The notes under the pieces were generated by a model that saw nothing but the letters and a program-made list of their open reading frames with translations, was not told where the DNA came from and did no database searches. Below are positions 14,165 through 26,395 of a stretch of DNA of 64,000 nt, in pieces. The stretch spans positions 28,287,653 through 28,351,652 of the forward strand of contig OY829653.1 in the NCBI GenBank assembly GCA_963691815.1, written 5' to 3'. Source of the DNA: Echiichthys vipera (taxonomy: Eukaryota > Chordata > Actinopteri > Perciformes > Trachinidae). Made by a program: the position numbers and the translations under genes. The stretch's first letter is position 1. Each line of letters opens with the position of its first letter.

Positions 14165-15060
14165 CAGTGTTTGTGGATGTCAGTGATGTGTTGTTGAAAG
14201 CGCACTCCACTCTCTAAACAGTTTTATTATTAATGCAGATGAGATTGTAGATGGAGTTGTGGGCTGTGCTGTGTGTACTGGAGGTGTACATTAACAGTTC
14301 TTTTGTTTTTGCTACAGTCACCTGCAGGTAACTGTCCATGCACCATTGTGTGAGGAGGAGATGGATTCCTGATAGCCTTAAACAGAGTTATTGTCATTAA
14401 GGGGTGGAAGTATAGCAGTGTCATCTGAGTTTTTGAAATATGTGGGGAAAGGTGAGGGGCTGTTGTTGGAGTATAAGGTGAACAGTACGGGGCTCAGGAC
14501 ACAAACCTGTAGGGCTCCGCTGTTGGTGATGATGGTTTAGGATGTTACACTCTCACTGAAGTGCGGTGGTATGTCACTGAGAAAGCTGTAAAACCAGTGG
14601 ATGAGAAGTGGGGGGATGTTGAAATGGTGGGGTGTTCCTTATCATCTGTTGGCGCTGGATGGTGTTGAAAGCAGAACTGATATCAATGAAGACGAGTCTG
14701 GCAGAGATATCGGGTAATTCTAGGTGTCCCCCTTTTGGCCTTATAGGCAAACTGGTGGGATTCCGACGATTGGAAGGATGATGGTAAGCACCATTTCTTT
14801 TCAGATACTTCATTACTATTGAGTTAAATACAAATGGCTGGTGGTGGTTAAGGGGCATGGTATCTTGGGTGGTGACAGGGGGTGGGCACTGAAGCAGTCC
14901 TGTACAGTTTGCAAATGATTGAATGAAGGATGGGAGAGAGCGCTCTGGCACAGTCCCTGAGCACCTGCCCCTGGATTTCCACTAATGACTTGCATTCCTC
15001 TGAGTAGTTGGTGGTTTCAAACCATGTGTAGAAGGTGTTGGAAGCGGTCATCAGTGAATG

Positions 15061-16310
15061 AGGCAGGGTCAGTTATTACAGAAAATGTGGGGATTGGGTC
15101 ATATCTAATTAGTGTTCTCACTAAAGGTTTGTTTAGCGTCCATGGTGCTGAATTACTGTTGCAGTTTCTCTTTGTATTTGAGTTTGGCCATACTAATGTC
15201 ATAATTCACCATCAAAGCTTGCTGCACACTCTGAATACATTCTGTGATGGTGGTATCGTGGCTGTGAATCTCTGGATATAAATCTGTAAATATATAGAGT
15301 ATGCATACAAACCTGTGGCTGTTTATACTGTAATAGCTAACAAATTTAATTGGGAGAATTTAACATTTGTATGGAGTGAATTCAGCGCACAAGACATTTT
15401 ACATGTTTCTAAAGGTTCATGATTGTGAAGAAGCTTTTGTAAAGCGCCCTAAAATTGAACACACTTGCCATCAAAGATTTGTGAACAAAACTAAATTCAC
15501 CTACATATAATTAAGGACATACATTTACCGTGTTGCATCTCCTATTGCTTTATCTGTGAGTACAGATAACCATTTGTGCTTTTGACAGTTTCATTCTTTC
15601 AGCACAAAGCCATGCCGAAAACATACTTGATATTGTCCCATGGGGCGGCGTTAAATTTTAAATGGTTTGTCGAGCCAGAACTGTCCAGCCCAGCTGTGCC
15701 CGGTCACATTAGCAGCTTTCATACTGTAGAGTCAATGCGGAATTTATATTTCAGTGCCAATTTTGATTCAATATGTAATTATAGTGATTTTGACTTTGCC
15801 ACCATTTTCTGTGCGTATTTGAAGGACTGTTTCCTTGTCTCACCACACAATGATTCAAACTGGGACATACTTCTTTTTTATCATTGCATCACCTGCACTA
15901 AGAGTCATGCTTGATGTTAATAAATGGAAGCCACGAGTGAGGGTCTGGAATGCACTGAGCATATAGATGGACAACGGTTAGGTGTATTATATTCAAAGGG
16001 GATCTATTATACTTGTTTTTAGGTTCAGATACATGTATTTTGTGTGTGTTAATGTTCAAAAAACACTTTATTTTTCTGATACTGCTCATGGCACCTGTAT
16101 TAGCAGTTGAATGTAAGCAGATAGACCAGCACTTTTCTACCGTCAAAACTCACAAAGCGTTCAGGACAGTCTGAGGTTTTTGCCCACAGGGATTACTTTT
16201 ACATACGTTTACCTTGTTATATGATGTTTTTGTGTAATAGTTAAGTTTATATGAACATCCGACAACATTATATACAGTATATGATAAAAAAATAAGGAAA
16301 CGCATTAGGA
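15061..16310. other. Intergenic, no gene seen
   Basis: The longest open frame (15576-15914, 112 codons) has no recognisable domain. Upstream parts of the LINE ending near 15060 may extend into 15061-15280, but I cannot demonstrate it. Confidence 0.45.
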
Positions 16311-16438
16311 AGGTGTCTCAAACTGATCCAGTAAAGGGCTGCTGTGGCTGCAGGTTTTCATTCCAACCAGGCAAGAACACACCTGACTAGACTTATTCAA
16401 CCAACTGTGGCCCTTAACTGGATCAGTTCAAGACACCT
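16311..16438. mobile_element. Short palindromic MITE-like element
   Basis: The left end AGGTGTCTCAAACTGATCC is the inverted repeat of the right end GGATCAGTTCAAGACACCT with two mismatches. The pairing continues through AG-TAAGGG. Total length is about 128 bp with no coding capacity. The core (GGCTGCAGGTTTTCATTCCAACCAGG) is a dispersed teleost repeat. I could not define a clean target-site duplication. Confidence 0.6.
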
Positions 16439-17588
16439 GCCTTAAGGAAAGGTTTCAGAACCTTCTATAGATGTTATTTTCTTTGCAATGAAACTGGGTA
16501 AATCCATTGTAACTGCTGTCTAGTCTTAGCCCACACAGCCCAGGATCTCCAGCTTAAACATTTTAAAGCCACTGTTTAAGTCTATATGAGGTTATTCATG
16601 CTATAAAGTTCGAATTCATTAGGATTTTAGTACTGTTTTATTGGCTACAGTTTTGTTTGAAATTATACATGTATCAACCACTAGGGCAGCAGACATGTAT
16701 TTAATGGCTGATCAGAAGGCATTATCTTAATGTTATCTTCTAAACCATACTGGCTGTAAGTTTTACAATGTCCCTTTAGATTTCTTTTTTAAAAGAAACA
16801 GACATATTTTTGTAGAATGTATTGAAAATTAGGTTGAATTTAGCTCTTCACATTTCGTTACCTAATATTTCTCCAGTAAAGTATTCTGAACAGAGTTGGT
16901 GGAAGTCTTTTGCTAGCTGACAAACTGAAGAAAAAATCTGTGACAATGCAATTCTATAATACAGAAATTGGACAATAGGTAATATTGAACAAATCCTTCA
17001 TGGTGGTTTCAAAATCAGATTACACAGGAATGACAGACTAATCCAGTAGTTATGAAAAAGACAATTCACAGAGAAATTAGCAAGTGAAAAAAAAAATTGT
17101 TATCAAAAATGGGGGTTGATATAATGAAAATCTTAACGATATAACTGGGAGTAAGGATTTAAAGGCCAAATGGCCTGCTTAATGTGAGGCATCAACATCT
17201 GGAGCCTGCACTAATCTTAAATTTGATGTAGAATTCCCCTAATATCAATCAATCCAGTTCAGAGCAAAAGCCATTTCCTGTCACTGGAATCAGTTCCTTG
17301 TTCTGACTGGCTGTGGTTTCACAGTAATGCATGGCTTTGATTTCTGGCATTTTACTCTGCTTAATCTATGAAAGCTGTCTACTGATTTCTATGACAACCT
17401 GCTCACTCACATTAGCCTTTGACGACATACAGAACAATACCGTTCATCACATGTATAATGACAGGGGGATAATGTGTTTATCTGACAGAGAGCGAGGGAG
17501 AGAAAGACATAGGAAGGCAGAGAGCATTGGGGAGCATCTTTACCGTGTATAGAGTATGTAATTATGCCCAGCTGATTACTATGGATGA
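16439..17588. other. Intergenic, no gene seen
   Basis: AT-rich non-coding sequence with no long open frame, terminal repeats or tandem array. Confidence 0.5.
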
Positions 17589-17805
<217 letters not shown>

Positions 17806-20800
17806 GTTTCCAAGCAGCGGAGAAGCGAAGCAGAGGCTGACGTCAAACAGCTGACCTTGGGTCTGGACGTGTTTACTGCTGTGTAAAGTGTCTGTTCTGG
17901 CCGATGGTGATGCAGCCCATGAGTCTGGAAAATGCATGTGAGCGAGGCCACGCCGACATGCCAAGCGAGTACAACAAACTCTGTCACCAGCCTTGTAGGG
18001 TGTTAGAGTGGCGCCTAAATACAAGCAGATAGAAATAGAAACACACACACACGCTTTTATACTTCACACTTTCAGCTGGAGTGCCAGGCAGTCATAAACC
18101 ACAGCTTTGTTTATCTGTTGATTATTAGGAGACAGAATTCTTCCTTTCCTGCTTAAATGGTCAGTTGTTTTACACTTTTGATGACTTGCTGAATGACAGA
18201 GTGAGCCAGTGGGTTTTTGGTAGCTTTATTTTGTTGATATTTTTGTCATGCTGTAGATGCTCTCTTGTTGCTATGTAGTTCCTTCAGGTGACATCACTAG
18301 AGAAATTCCAAATGCATCAGTTGTCAAGTCGCTCATTTGTTGTCACAGTAGATACAATACAAAGGAAATGTGTACAAATAGAAGGGTAAACAGATAAATA
18401 ACAGTGTGTTTGAAAAAGATTTTACAAAGCCTTAGCTTGGACCACTTTTGAACTAGTAAAGGAGCATATAATACCTCGACTTCTCAGGAAATATCCCAGT
18501 AAAACATATTTTTTAATTAGTATTATTATTATCATGATTTGAGACTAATGCATCAGTACATGCGCACAGTCTCTTTATGCCTCTGTACTAAACATGACTG
18601 CGGTGATACACTGAATACCAAATGCCATGCCCACCTTAGTTACTGTTGCTACACCAGTTGCTTCACACAATTTCAGGCAGAGGCAGACAAAAGGGGGCTT
18701 CTCGTGAGCAACAGCTGAAATCACAACTCCCGTAGATTTTATCAGAAGTAGCTAATTAAGTAATTGAGCTAATTGTTTCTTTTTGAAAGACTAAAAAGTT
18801 ATAGTCTTTAAGTAAATAATTCCATCTTTTTGTTTCTATACTTCCAGTGTAGCTCAGTCCAGAGAAACTCAAATAGTGAACTTGAAACAAAAAACAATTA
18901 GACTTTAAAAAGATACCCACTTGATGAGTCTAACTAAGACTACTATATTCCTATGTCCAGTATGAACGGGAGGGATTATTAAAGCAAGCAAGACCTGCAA
19001 TGTTCCAATGGGCACCTGACTAAGGCAGACTTGAAAAACAGTGAATCTGTTCTTTAAGGTTGATTTACATCTCCACTTTCTCTCTTACATACCCTACAGT
19101 TAATGTGATGTTCCACCTATTCTTCATCATACTGTAGAAACTACAGAGCGAAAAGGTTTCTCATACTGCCTACAGCTCTGTGAGACTGGAGTCTTTTAAA
19201 AGGAGGTTTGGGGTTTGCCATGGTAGTTTCTGGTCATATGAAAGTGGTTTTACAGAATCCATATAGAGCTGAAATTTGGGGGATGCTGAACTCTCTGGCC
19301 CTTCTAATTTTATACTTGTTTCTGTCGGCATGCATTGAATGCATGGCTGGCAAAAGCTTCACGTGAGAAACACTGATTCGTGCGAGGCTTAGGTCTTGGC
19401 TTTTTCTCTTACTACTATCTTTTTATGGTTGTTTGTTCAGTTTTGGGTGTTTGGCTTTTGACACTGGATATCTTGAGAGAAACAAATCCACCCTAACTTC
19501 TAACAGACAGATGCTCTGATAGTGAAAACCTTCCTTTCCTTTCTATCTTTCCCTCCTTCTACTTCCCTTAACCTCCCTGTACCTCCCCCCAACTTTTTGT
19601 CAGTCGGTCCAGGTTAAGACCTGTGTTTACCATCAGTCATCCTTTAAGAACAGAATGCTCTTGGATTTGGCTCTTGGGGACTGGTGAATCACACCCTTGC
19701 AGTGGGTAAACTGTCCAAATCAAACATAGGTAACAACTAAACTTCATGATGAGTCATGAAAGATTCCTACTTCACGCTTCCACACATTACCTAGACTAAA
19801 CACACACACAGACACAGAGTTTGGAGAGTATGAGGAATCCTGGGAACTCTCTCTTCCTGTTGACTGGCGTTGTGCCCAGAGGGGTTTCCATGCTTCTGAG
19901 GAACAACTCTGTGTAGCCACATACGAGGGCAGCATGGTCTACACCTGGACAGTTTGTTTTATAATTCACATTAACAATCGCCTACAATCAATAGACTAAT
20001 GTTACAGGTAGCAAAATTGTGCTAAAAAGTATTGTACTTCTGGGCAATATCACTCTTACAGGTTTCTCTTGTTTCACATATGGAACAGTTCTTTCGATTC
20101 TGTGATGAGCTGAATGGAGATGCGTTGCTCTTTTATGATAAGTATACTTATTTACTGTGTAATACACAATTCAAATGAGTTTTTGATCCTCTCTAGACCT
20201 CCTGAAAGTAGATTCAAAGCAGATCAGATAAGTACAGCAAATTTAGCATGTCAGTTAGTAACGCATGGCAGGATTCCTGCTTGTAAATCAGTTACTGAAA
20301 CCACTGTGTCATTTTGCGGCTTCAAAAATTAATTATGATCTATTGAGCATTTGGTTTTACATTACCAAAAATTTATCTGGCAGGGGATGACTCCCAGGTT
20401 TGTTGCTCAGGGTTTGACTATTTAGTCTAAACTTTGGTCTGGCTACATCCCTGTAGAGGCATATCTGTCTGTCAGTGGAGCAGTCAGCAGTCCTCAGCTG
20501 GACTCTTAATGCTGGGTCCTCAGAGCCCAGCCATTCTGCTAAGCCGCTAATGAGTCAGCACTCTTACCATCACCTCATCACTCAGCTTCTGGGAAAGGGT
20601 GATTTGAAAAAAAAAAACATATTAAATCCCTGTTAAGATGTTATTCTCCATCTTAACAATAATGCACTCATATGTTCTGCTGCTGACCACAGACATTCAC
20701 ATTCACATGCTCTATGGAGCTGCACAGTCGAGCTTTGAGCTAAATGCTAATTTCTGCATACTAACATATTTCTCTTAGAGCCTGCTGATTTTGTTCTGCT

Positions 20801-20939
20801 TCATGATGCTGCTATAGGCCTAGTCTGCCGGGGGATAATACTTTTCCTGATACTCTGAGCTTTTTTATCCTCTCTGTCTGTATCATTCATGTCTCATCAA
20901 TGCATGTTGAATTCTATTGTGGTTGCTTGCATCTCTGGA
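17806..20939. other. Intergenic, no gene seen
   Basis: Non-coding. No domain-bearing frame, and no clear terminal-repeat structure found by eye. Confidence 0.5.
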
Positions 20940-21222
20940 AGTGTGTCTCTGTCTGTCTGTCTTTGTCTCTCTCTCTGTCCATCTGTCCGTCTTTTCTCTC
21001 TTTCTCTCTCCTTTTCTTCCTCCCCAACCGATGCAGACAGATGTCCGTCCTCCATAGAGGTGGGTCTGTCTGACGTTCCTGCCTGTTATAGGGAAGGTTT
21101 TCAATGCCACCGTACTCCTCTACAGGGGGAATTGTGTGAGTGTGTGGTCTTTACCTACTCTGTAAAGTGTCCTGAGATAACTTTTGATATGATTTGGTAC
21201 TAGGAATAAAATTGAATTGAAT
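20940..21222 (+). repeat. L2-type LINE 3' UTR and tail
   Basis: A pyrimidine-rich stretch (TCTGTCTGTCTGTC..., CTCTTTCTCTC) is followed by a TTCCTGCCTGTTATAGGGAAG-like phrase. Then come TGTAAAGTGTCCTGAGATAAC, TGATTTGGTACTAGGAATAAA and ATTGAATTGAA. This is the characteristic 3' end of teleost L2-related LINEs, whose tail is usually GCGCTATATAAATAAAATTGAATTG. No reverse-transcriptase coding is visible upstream, so the copy is severely 5'-truncated. Confidence 0.7.
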
Positions 21223-21358
21223 CAACATTCCCACAAGACAATACTAACATTACAATGTTTAGTAGGATTACAGTAATGTTTACCATGTTCACCACCTTAG
21301 TTTAGCATGTTAACAAGCTAACAATTGCTAAAAAAAATTGCATTAAGCACAATGTACA

Positions 21359-21797
21359 CATGGATGGATCACTGAACGGGCCTACTGGGCACAGGCCCAG
21401 GGGCCCATGAAGTCAGAGGCCCTGACTGATAAGATGTTGCTGAAAAAACCCCACAAAATGATCACAAAAAGATGCTTAATGACTGCAAGTATACACAAAA
21501 TGACCAAATATGACTATTTGGATGAAAAACAACCACAAAGACATGCTAAATGACTGAAAATAGTCACAAAATGAGGACATAGAGATATAATGACAATAAA
21601 GACTTGCTTACTTAAAAATAGATGTAAAATGGCCAGAAAGAGAAACAAAATGACAACATACAAACCCATCCCAAGATTACTACAAAATGACTAAAGGTGG
21701 ATTCTTGGAATTAGGGTGTCTTGTTCCTATGTAGACAGAGTCTGGGGCCTCTTAATTGTCGGTGCCCAGAGACCCATTTTCTCAGAATCCATCCATG
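21359..21797. mobile_element. Non-autonomous hAT-like element with 8-bp target duplication
   Basis: The left end CATGGATGGATCAC and right end AATCCATCCATG are inverted repeats, with further pairing of CTGGGCAC/GTGCCCAG inside. The element is flanked by an exact 8-bp direct repeat, AATGTACA (21351-21358 and 21798-21805), as expected of hAT transposition. It is 439 bp long with no transposase. The centre is a degenerate array of AAAATGACCACAAAGA-like units, visible from about 21455 to 21700. Similar GGGGCCC-flanked elements with such cores are common in fish. The superfamily call rests on the 8-bp duplication. Confidence 0.7.
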
Positions 21798-24700
21798 AAT
21801 GTACAGATGAGGCCAATGCCGGTTTCATTAGATTTGCAGGTATTTAATCATTGACTGGATAAAACCTGGACATAGTCTCCGTGACATCACCCGTAAGTTT
21901 ATGAAGAGACAAAATAAAGCTCACAGTGGCTCCCTTTAAACAGGTACAGTCATGAGGAGAGAAGACCAAACCACTACTTTTGTACCAGACTGTAAACATC
22001 TTTATTTCTGCTGGAAAGTTGGACATTTTAACATGGTGCTCGATAGAGATTTACTAACTTTTAGAGACAGCCCCATGTGGCCTTCCGGAGAACTACATTT
22101 TTTGGCACTTGGGCAATGGCTTCATTTGTCAGCCCTGGAGTTTGCTGCTTGTATTTAACACAGTAAAATGTTCACCCTATGGCTGTTGAAAATTCAGAGG
22201 ATTGTTGTTCTGGGAACTTGGGAACTTTGAAAATTCAGTTTCCTCCTCTACAGACCACAAATAACAACAACACCACTACAAAATTACATCAAAATCCAGT
22301 TGTTTAGATAGTTCAGTCAGAATCCAAGTGGTGGACAGACCGACATTCTGTCCCTGAGAGCCCCGTAGCGAAAGGGGCTAAAAACCTGACTGGGTCATCC
22401 TACTACTGGAACCACTTAATGACAGAAAGCTGTGTATCAGAACACTTTTAAATTATACTCTCTCTGTAAATGTTATCCATTGTCAATTTTGAATCATTAT
22501 TTTTCATTTTGATGCACCCCTGACCCATGGACCCCACGGTTCATCTGTAGGATTCCATCCTCTTGTATCAGAAATGTGTATAAAGTGATAGCATACTGTG
22601 GGAATGGTTCAGAACTGCACCCATTACATTTTTCCTGGACAGCCACTTGCTCTTCCATTCCCACAGCTCTTCCATTGCAGGTCTGCTCTTTCTCACTATT
22701 GCGTGCCAGCTAATTGTCTACTAGCAAATAATGGACCTTCTTATGAAAACCTTTGATACTGCTGTCTGTTTCTCTCCATTTGAAAGATGGTCACATCAAG
22801 TATGTGTTTTATTGCTAACTGTGACCTTTATAATGACATATCTAAAATGTAATAATATACTACAGTTTTTTATTTTTGGCAAACATGGCTCTGTGTCCTG
22901 TTTTATTATCTGAGAAGTAAACAGTGGACTGGTATCCTTCAATAAAAAGAGGAATAATCAACCAATTTCAATCTTGAATGAACTTTCTATTGTGTGCGGG
23001 GCAGAGGGAACTTTTATGTAACAATGTGACAATGCAAATGACAGACAGGGGACTGAGTACAAAGACATCAACTAGGCCTATGAAAATGAGAAAATAAAAT
23101 GAGAGTTTTTGTGCAGGCAAAGTGATGCACAATCAATATGGCTGTTCTGTTCATGAATTCACTCCTTTTCTCACACAGTTTGGCCTCCCCGCCTTGTCTC
23201 TACATGCCACATAGCTCGTTCATGTATTTACTGTGTGATGGAAAAGTGTCGTTCCATTTTTTCTTACTGCTCTCCTGCTTTTAAAACGTAGAAGGACAGC
23301 TGCACTTCAACACCTCAAGGGTTTAAACTCAAGTATAAGTATGGCCCTTTTAACCCTCTGAGTGCTTCCTTCCTTTAACAATTGACACCACTATCTTTAG
23401 CTCTCTTTCACCCCATGGAGGCTCCTGACCTTGAAAACAGGTTTGAGTTACAGTGTCATTAAGGGTCTTCCATGGGTTTCCAAAGCAAGTCCATGCAAGA
23501 TCCAGCTGTCTCATTCTAACTCAAACAAAATCAGGTGCTGCTTTCACAAAGATTTATATTTTATTAGCTGGAGGTAAGGAAGTTTTGTGTCTGAAGTAAT
23601 GTTTTTGGTTAATGTTTTTGTGTTGCAATAAACTAAAGTATTAAAGCTTTTCCTTCAGTGTCCCAGTTGAGCTCCGCTAGGGGAACACCTTAATGAATAC
23701 CTCCAGAATAACTTTCCTCGTCCATCTTGCAGCCAGCCAGAATGCAAGATGGAAACCTGCATCTGTGTCTGCACCAGCAGTTCCCTCTTATCTTAGGGAG
23801 GGATTTTAGTAAGCTGGCATTCTTGTTGCTGTGTTTTCCTGGTGTCCACAGGCCGCTGGGTTCATGCATGTTCTTCTTCCCTCATCACCTCTATCATGTC
23901 AGTGAGCGGTGCAAAGGTTAAGTGTGATTACACTATGGAAGAAATGAGATTATTCATCCTGTTGCATGTGTTTAGTTTTACCAGTGCTACTGGGAGATGT
24001 CACTTCATCGCTGAAAGAATTAAAGTTCACTCAAGGGGAATTGCAGCGACCACATGCACCAAGTGTTTTGTGAGATTGCTATCCAAATCAGAGCTGGTGT
24101 ACTGTGTGCTATATAAATAATGTGATCTGAAGAAGGAGAACAAGAAGAAGAAGAAGAAGAAGAAGAGTGCTGCTCCAGCATCAAAATGAGTGAAGGAGTT
24201 TTTCGCAAAGCTATAATGTTTACAGAATCTAAACACTTTTTTCGGAGCAACTGTGCACACCTAAAACGTCTTTTTTCACTTTTACTTGCCATTCATTCTG
24301 TCACATTTCCGTATTTTCTCAGACAGGTGATGTTACTCCTTTTTTGAAATTTCTAAACTCTCTCCACACATCAAGGACTTCTGCAGAGCATGCAAGCTTA
24401 TTCAAATTCTTAGTCAGTGGATACACAAAGTGTGTCTAACCCAGCTGTCATATCAAAATAATAAGTTTGATTTACAGCATGTTGCCTGTCCTCTTGTTAA
24501 ATATTTGTACAGCAGCCAGTTGACAGGCAGTGAACTCTAAGTGCATTCATGCGAATGTGGGCATGTGCACACCACTGATAAAATACAATATGCACATGTA
24601 TCTGCATGTGAGTATGGACGTGTGCTTTCATAGTGATTTGTGTACTGAACTGAACTGAAATTGTAAATCACAAAAAACCCACACACAACCTTTCTGTGAC

Positions 24701-24910
24701 CTTACTCTGCTCCAATGGGGAGCCATATTTATGCATAAGAAATGTACTAAAGCTGCATAAGTCAGTTATAAGATACATATTTTTGGTTGCTTGGCCTGGG
24801 AAAAAAACTATTTTTCAATGCGACACAGGGTTGCATGGCATCTAGACGATTAATCCTTTTACTAAATCTTGCATATATTAACAATAGTATCAATAATAAT
24901 AATACTAAAC
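21798..24910. other. Intergenic, no gene seen
   Basis: Non-coding. Parts (21840-22160 and 22250-22380) have the look of decayed dispersed repeats, for example CCGACATTCTGTCCC...AGCCCCGTAGCGAAAGGGG, but no boundaries can be set. A short (AAG)n array at 24142-24167 is the only tandem repeat. Confidence 0.45.
24142..24167 (+). repeat. (AAG)n trinucleotide repeat
   Basis: About nine AAG units, pure on one strand. Confidence 0.9.
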
Positions 24911-25037
24911 TGGGTTTTCTCAGGAGGGTGGCTGGAGTCTCCCTTAGAGATAGGGTGAGAAGTTCAGCCATCCGGGAGGAACTCGGAGTAGAGCCACTCT
25001 GCGTTGAAAGGAGCCAGTTGAGGTTGTTCGGGCATCT

Positions 25038-26147
25038 AAATCAAATCAAATCAACCTTTATTTATATGGCGCTTTTCATACAGAAAAGTATCACAAAGTG
25101 CCTTACAGAGATGTACAGAAAAATAGAAACATCAAATAAAATCAGGAGAAGAAAGTTAAAAGAACCCACAGTCATGCACAGAGACATACACACATATATA
25201 TACGTTCATTCACACACCTACACAAACACTAGCTGTCACTACAGAGACATGGCCGGGCAGCGAGACCTGAGGTACAAAGGAGGCTAGAGGAAGCTACCCT
25301 TGGGGGGCCAACCACACCGGGAGAGATCCCAGTCCAAGGTCACAGGGAGCACCGCCACAGAGACCACCCCAACCTGGGCAGACAGGAGCCTCCGCACCAA
25401 GGTGCAGAGCCATCTAGTCGCCAGGGCCGGAACCGTCCACAGGATAGCACCCCCCGCGGCCAGACCAGAGACAACTCCCAAACTGACAGGCCCCCTGAGG
25501 AAACACTGGAGATTAAAAACTGTTGCCTAAAACAGTAAAGGGTTATAATATGGAGGCTAAAAACACGAGGGACTAAAACATAAAAGCATAAAAGCATAGA
25601 GGCTAAAAACATGAGCTAGAAAATAAAAGCATAAGACATGAGGCCATAAAAATGAATTAAAGCATGAAGGCTAAAACACAGAGATTATAACAGTAAAACT
25701 GTAAAAAAAAAGGATAAAAAGTGCTCTGATTAGCACTGCCTAAAAGAAATCAATGAAAAGCCTGGATAAAAAGATGGGTCTTAAGCCTCTTTTTAAAAAC
25801 CTCAGCAGTCTCCGCGACCCTGAGGCTCTCCGGCAGGCTGTTCCACAGTCGGGGCCCATAACAACTGAAAGCCGCCTCCACATGCTTTTTTGAACTTACC
25901 TGCGGTATGGTTAAAAGGCCGGTGCCGGAGGACCTCAGGGTCCGCGGTGGCCGATAAGGTAAAAGCAAATCAGATAGGTAAGAGGGCCCAAGACTGTTAA
26001 GACACTTAAAAACTAGTAGAAGAATTTTAAAATCAATCCTGAAACGCACGAGGAGCCAATGCAGCGACTTTAAAACTGGTGTTATGTGCTCCCGCCGTCT
26101 GGTCCTTGTCAGCACTCGTGAAGCTGAGTTTTGTAATAATTGTAGAT
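25038..26147 (-). mobile_element. 5'-truncated L2-like LINE, nested insertion
   Basis: Minus-strand element starting at 26147 in coding sequence and ending at a 3' tail of TTGATTTGATTTGATTT at 25038. From 26146 to 25750 the frame is open: LQLLQNSASRVLTRTRRREH, ITPVLKSLHWL, FKILLLVFKCLN, YGPRLWNSLPESLR and VFKKRLKTHLF. This is the conserved C-terminus of L2 ORF2. The remaining 700 bp is 3' UTR, with a degenerate AGGCTAAAAACA-type tandem region at 25530-25700. The tail phrase GCGCCATATAAATAAAGGTTG is characteristic of the family. A TCT flanks both sides (25035-25037 and 26148-26150). Only the C-terminal ORF is present, so it is dead on arrival. Confidence 0.88.
25750..26146 (-). pseudogene. L2 ORF2 C-terminal fragment
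   Basis: A continuous frame of about 131 codons to a stop at 25750. It covers the region downstream of the reverse-transcriptase core, with the HITPVLKSLHW and RLWNSLPESLR blocks typical of L2 elements. It has no start codon of its own because the 5' end coincides with the truncation point. The intact frame and close match to my memory of the family suggest a fairly young insertion. Confidence 0.85.
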
Positions 26148-26395
26148 TCTAGCAAGGATGATTCCTGGGCGCCTCCCTAGGGAGGTGTTCCAAGCACGTC
26201 CAGCTGGGAGGAGGCCTCGGAGAAGACCCAGGACCAGGTGGAGTTATTATATCTCCACACTGGCCTGGGAATGCCTCAGGATCCCCCAGTTAGAGCTGGT
26301 TAATGTGGCCCGGGAAAGGGAAGTTTGGGGTCCCCTGCTAAAGCTGCTGCCCCGCGACCCGACCCCGGATAAGAGGGTGAAGATGAGATGAGATG

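Larger units (their letters stand above)
12650..15060 (-). pseudogene. Non-LTR retrotransposon (L2/CR1/Rex1-like LINE) remnant, split by an LTR element
   Basis: On the minus strand, reverse-transcriptase fragments appear in family order. ARLVFIDISSAFNTI (about 14657-14700) resembles the RT core around the first catalytic Asp. An AP-G-LSP-like fragment lies near 14490-14525 and a DDTAILP fragment, the family's second catalytic motif, near 14405-14430. The family's C-terminal SFVPSAIAAFN motif lies at 12699-12745. The motifs fall in different frames with stops between them, so the copy is dead. An LTR element (12900-14164) separates the DDT region from the C-terminus. Removing that element with one copy of its CAGT duplication restores collinearity. 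The 5' part of the LINE is missing or unrecognisable upstream of about 15060. The clade is a judgement by eye. Confidence 0.72.
24911..26395 (+). pseudogene. LINE ORF2 C-terminus and 3' end, split by an L2 insertion
   Basis: Two pieces of one non-LTR element flank the L2 copy at 25038-26147. The left piece (24911-25037) translates to GVSLRDRVRSSAIREELGVE followed by QLRLFGHL. The right piece (26148-26395) continues as GRLPREVFQARPAGRRPR and RPRTRW, then EREVWGPLLKLLPRDP. Together these are the well-known C-terminal region of a teleost LINE ORF2. The 3' end is a GATGA-type tail (AGATGAGATGAGATGA). The left edge near 24911 is a 5' truncation. The copy is non-functional. Confidence 0.75.

Noticed and set aside
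15576..15914. 112-codon plus-strand frame
   Set aside because: No recognisable domain, AT-rich codon use, no neighbouring exon; length is within chance expectation for 64 kb.
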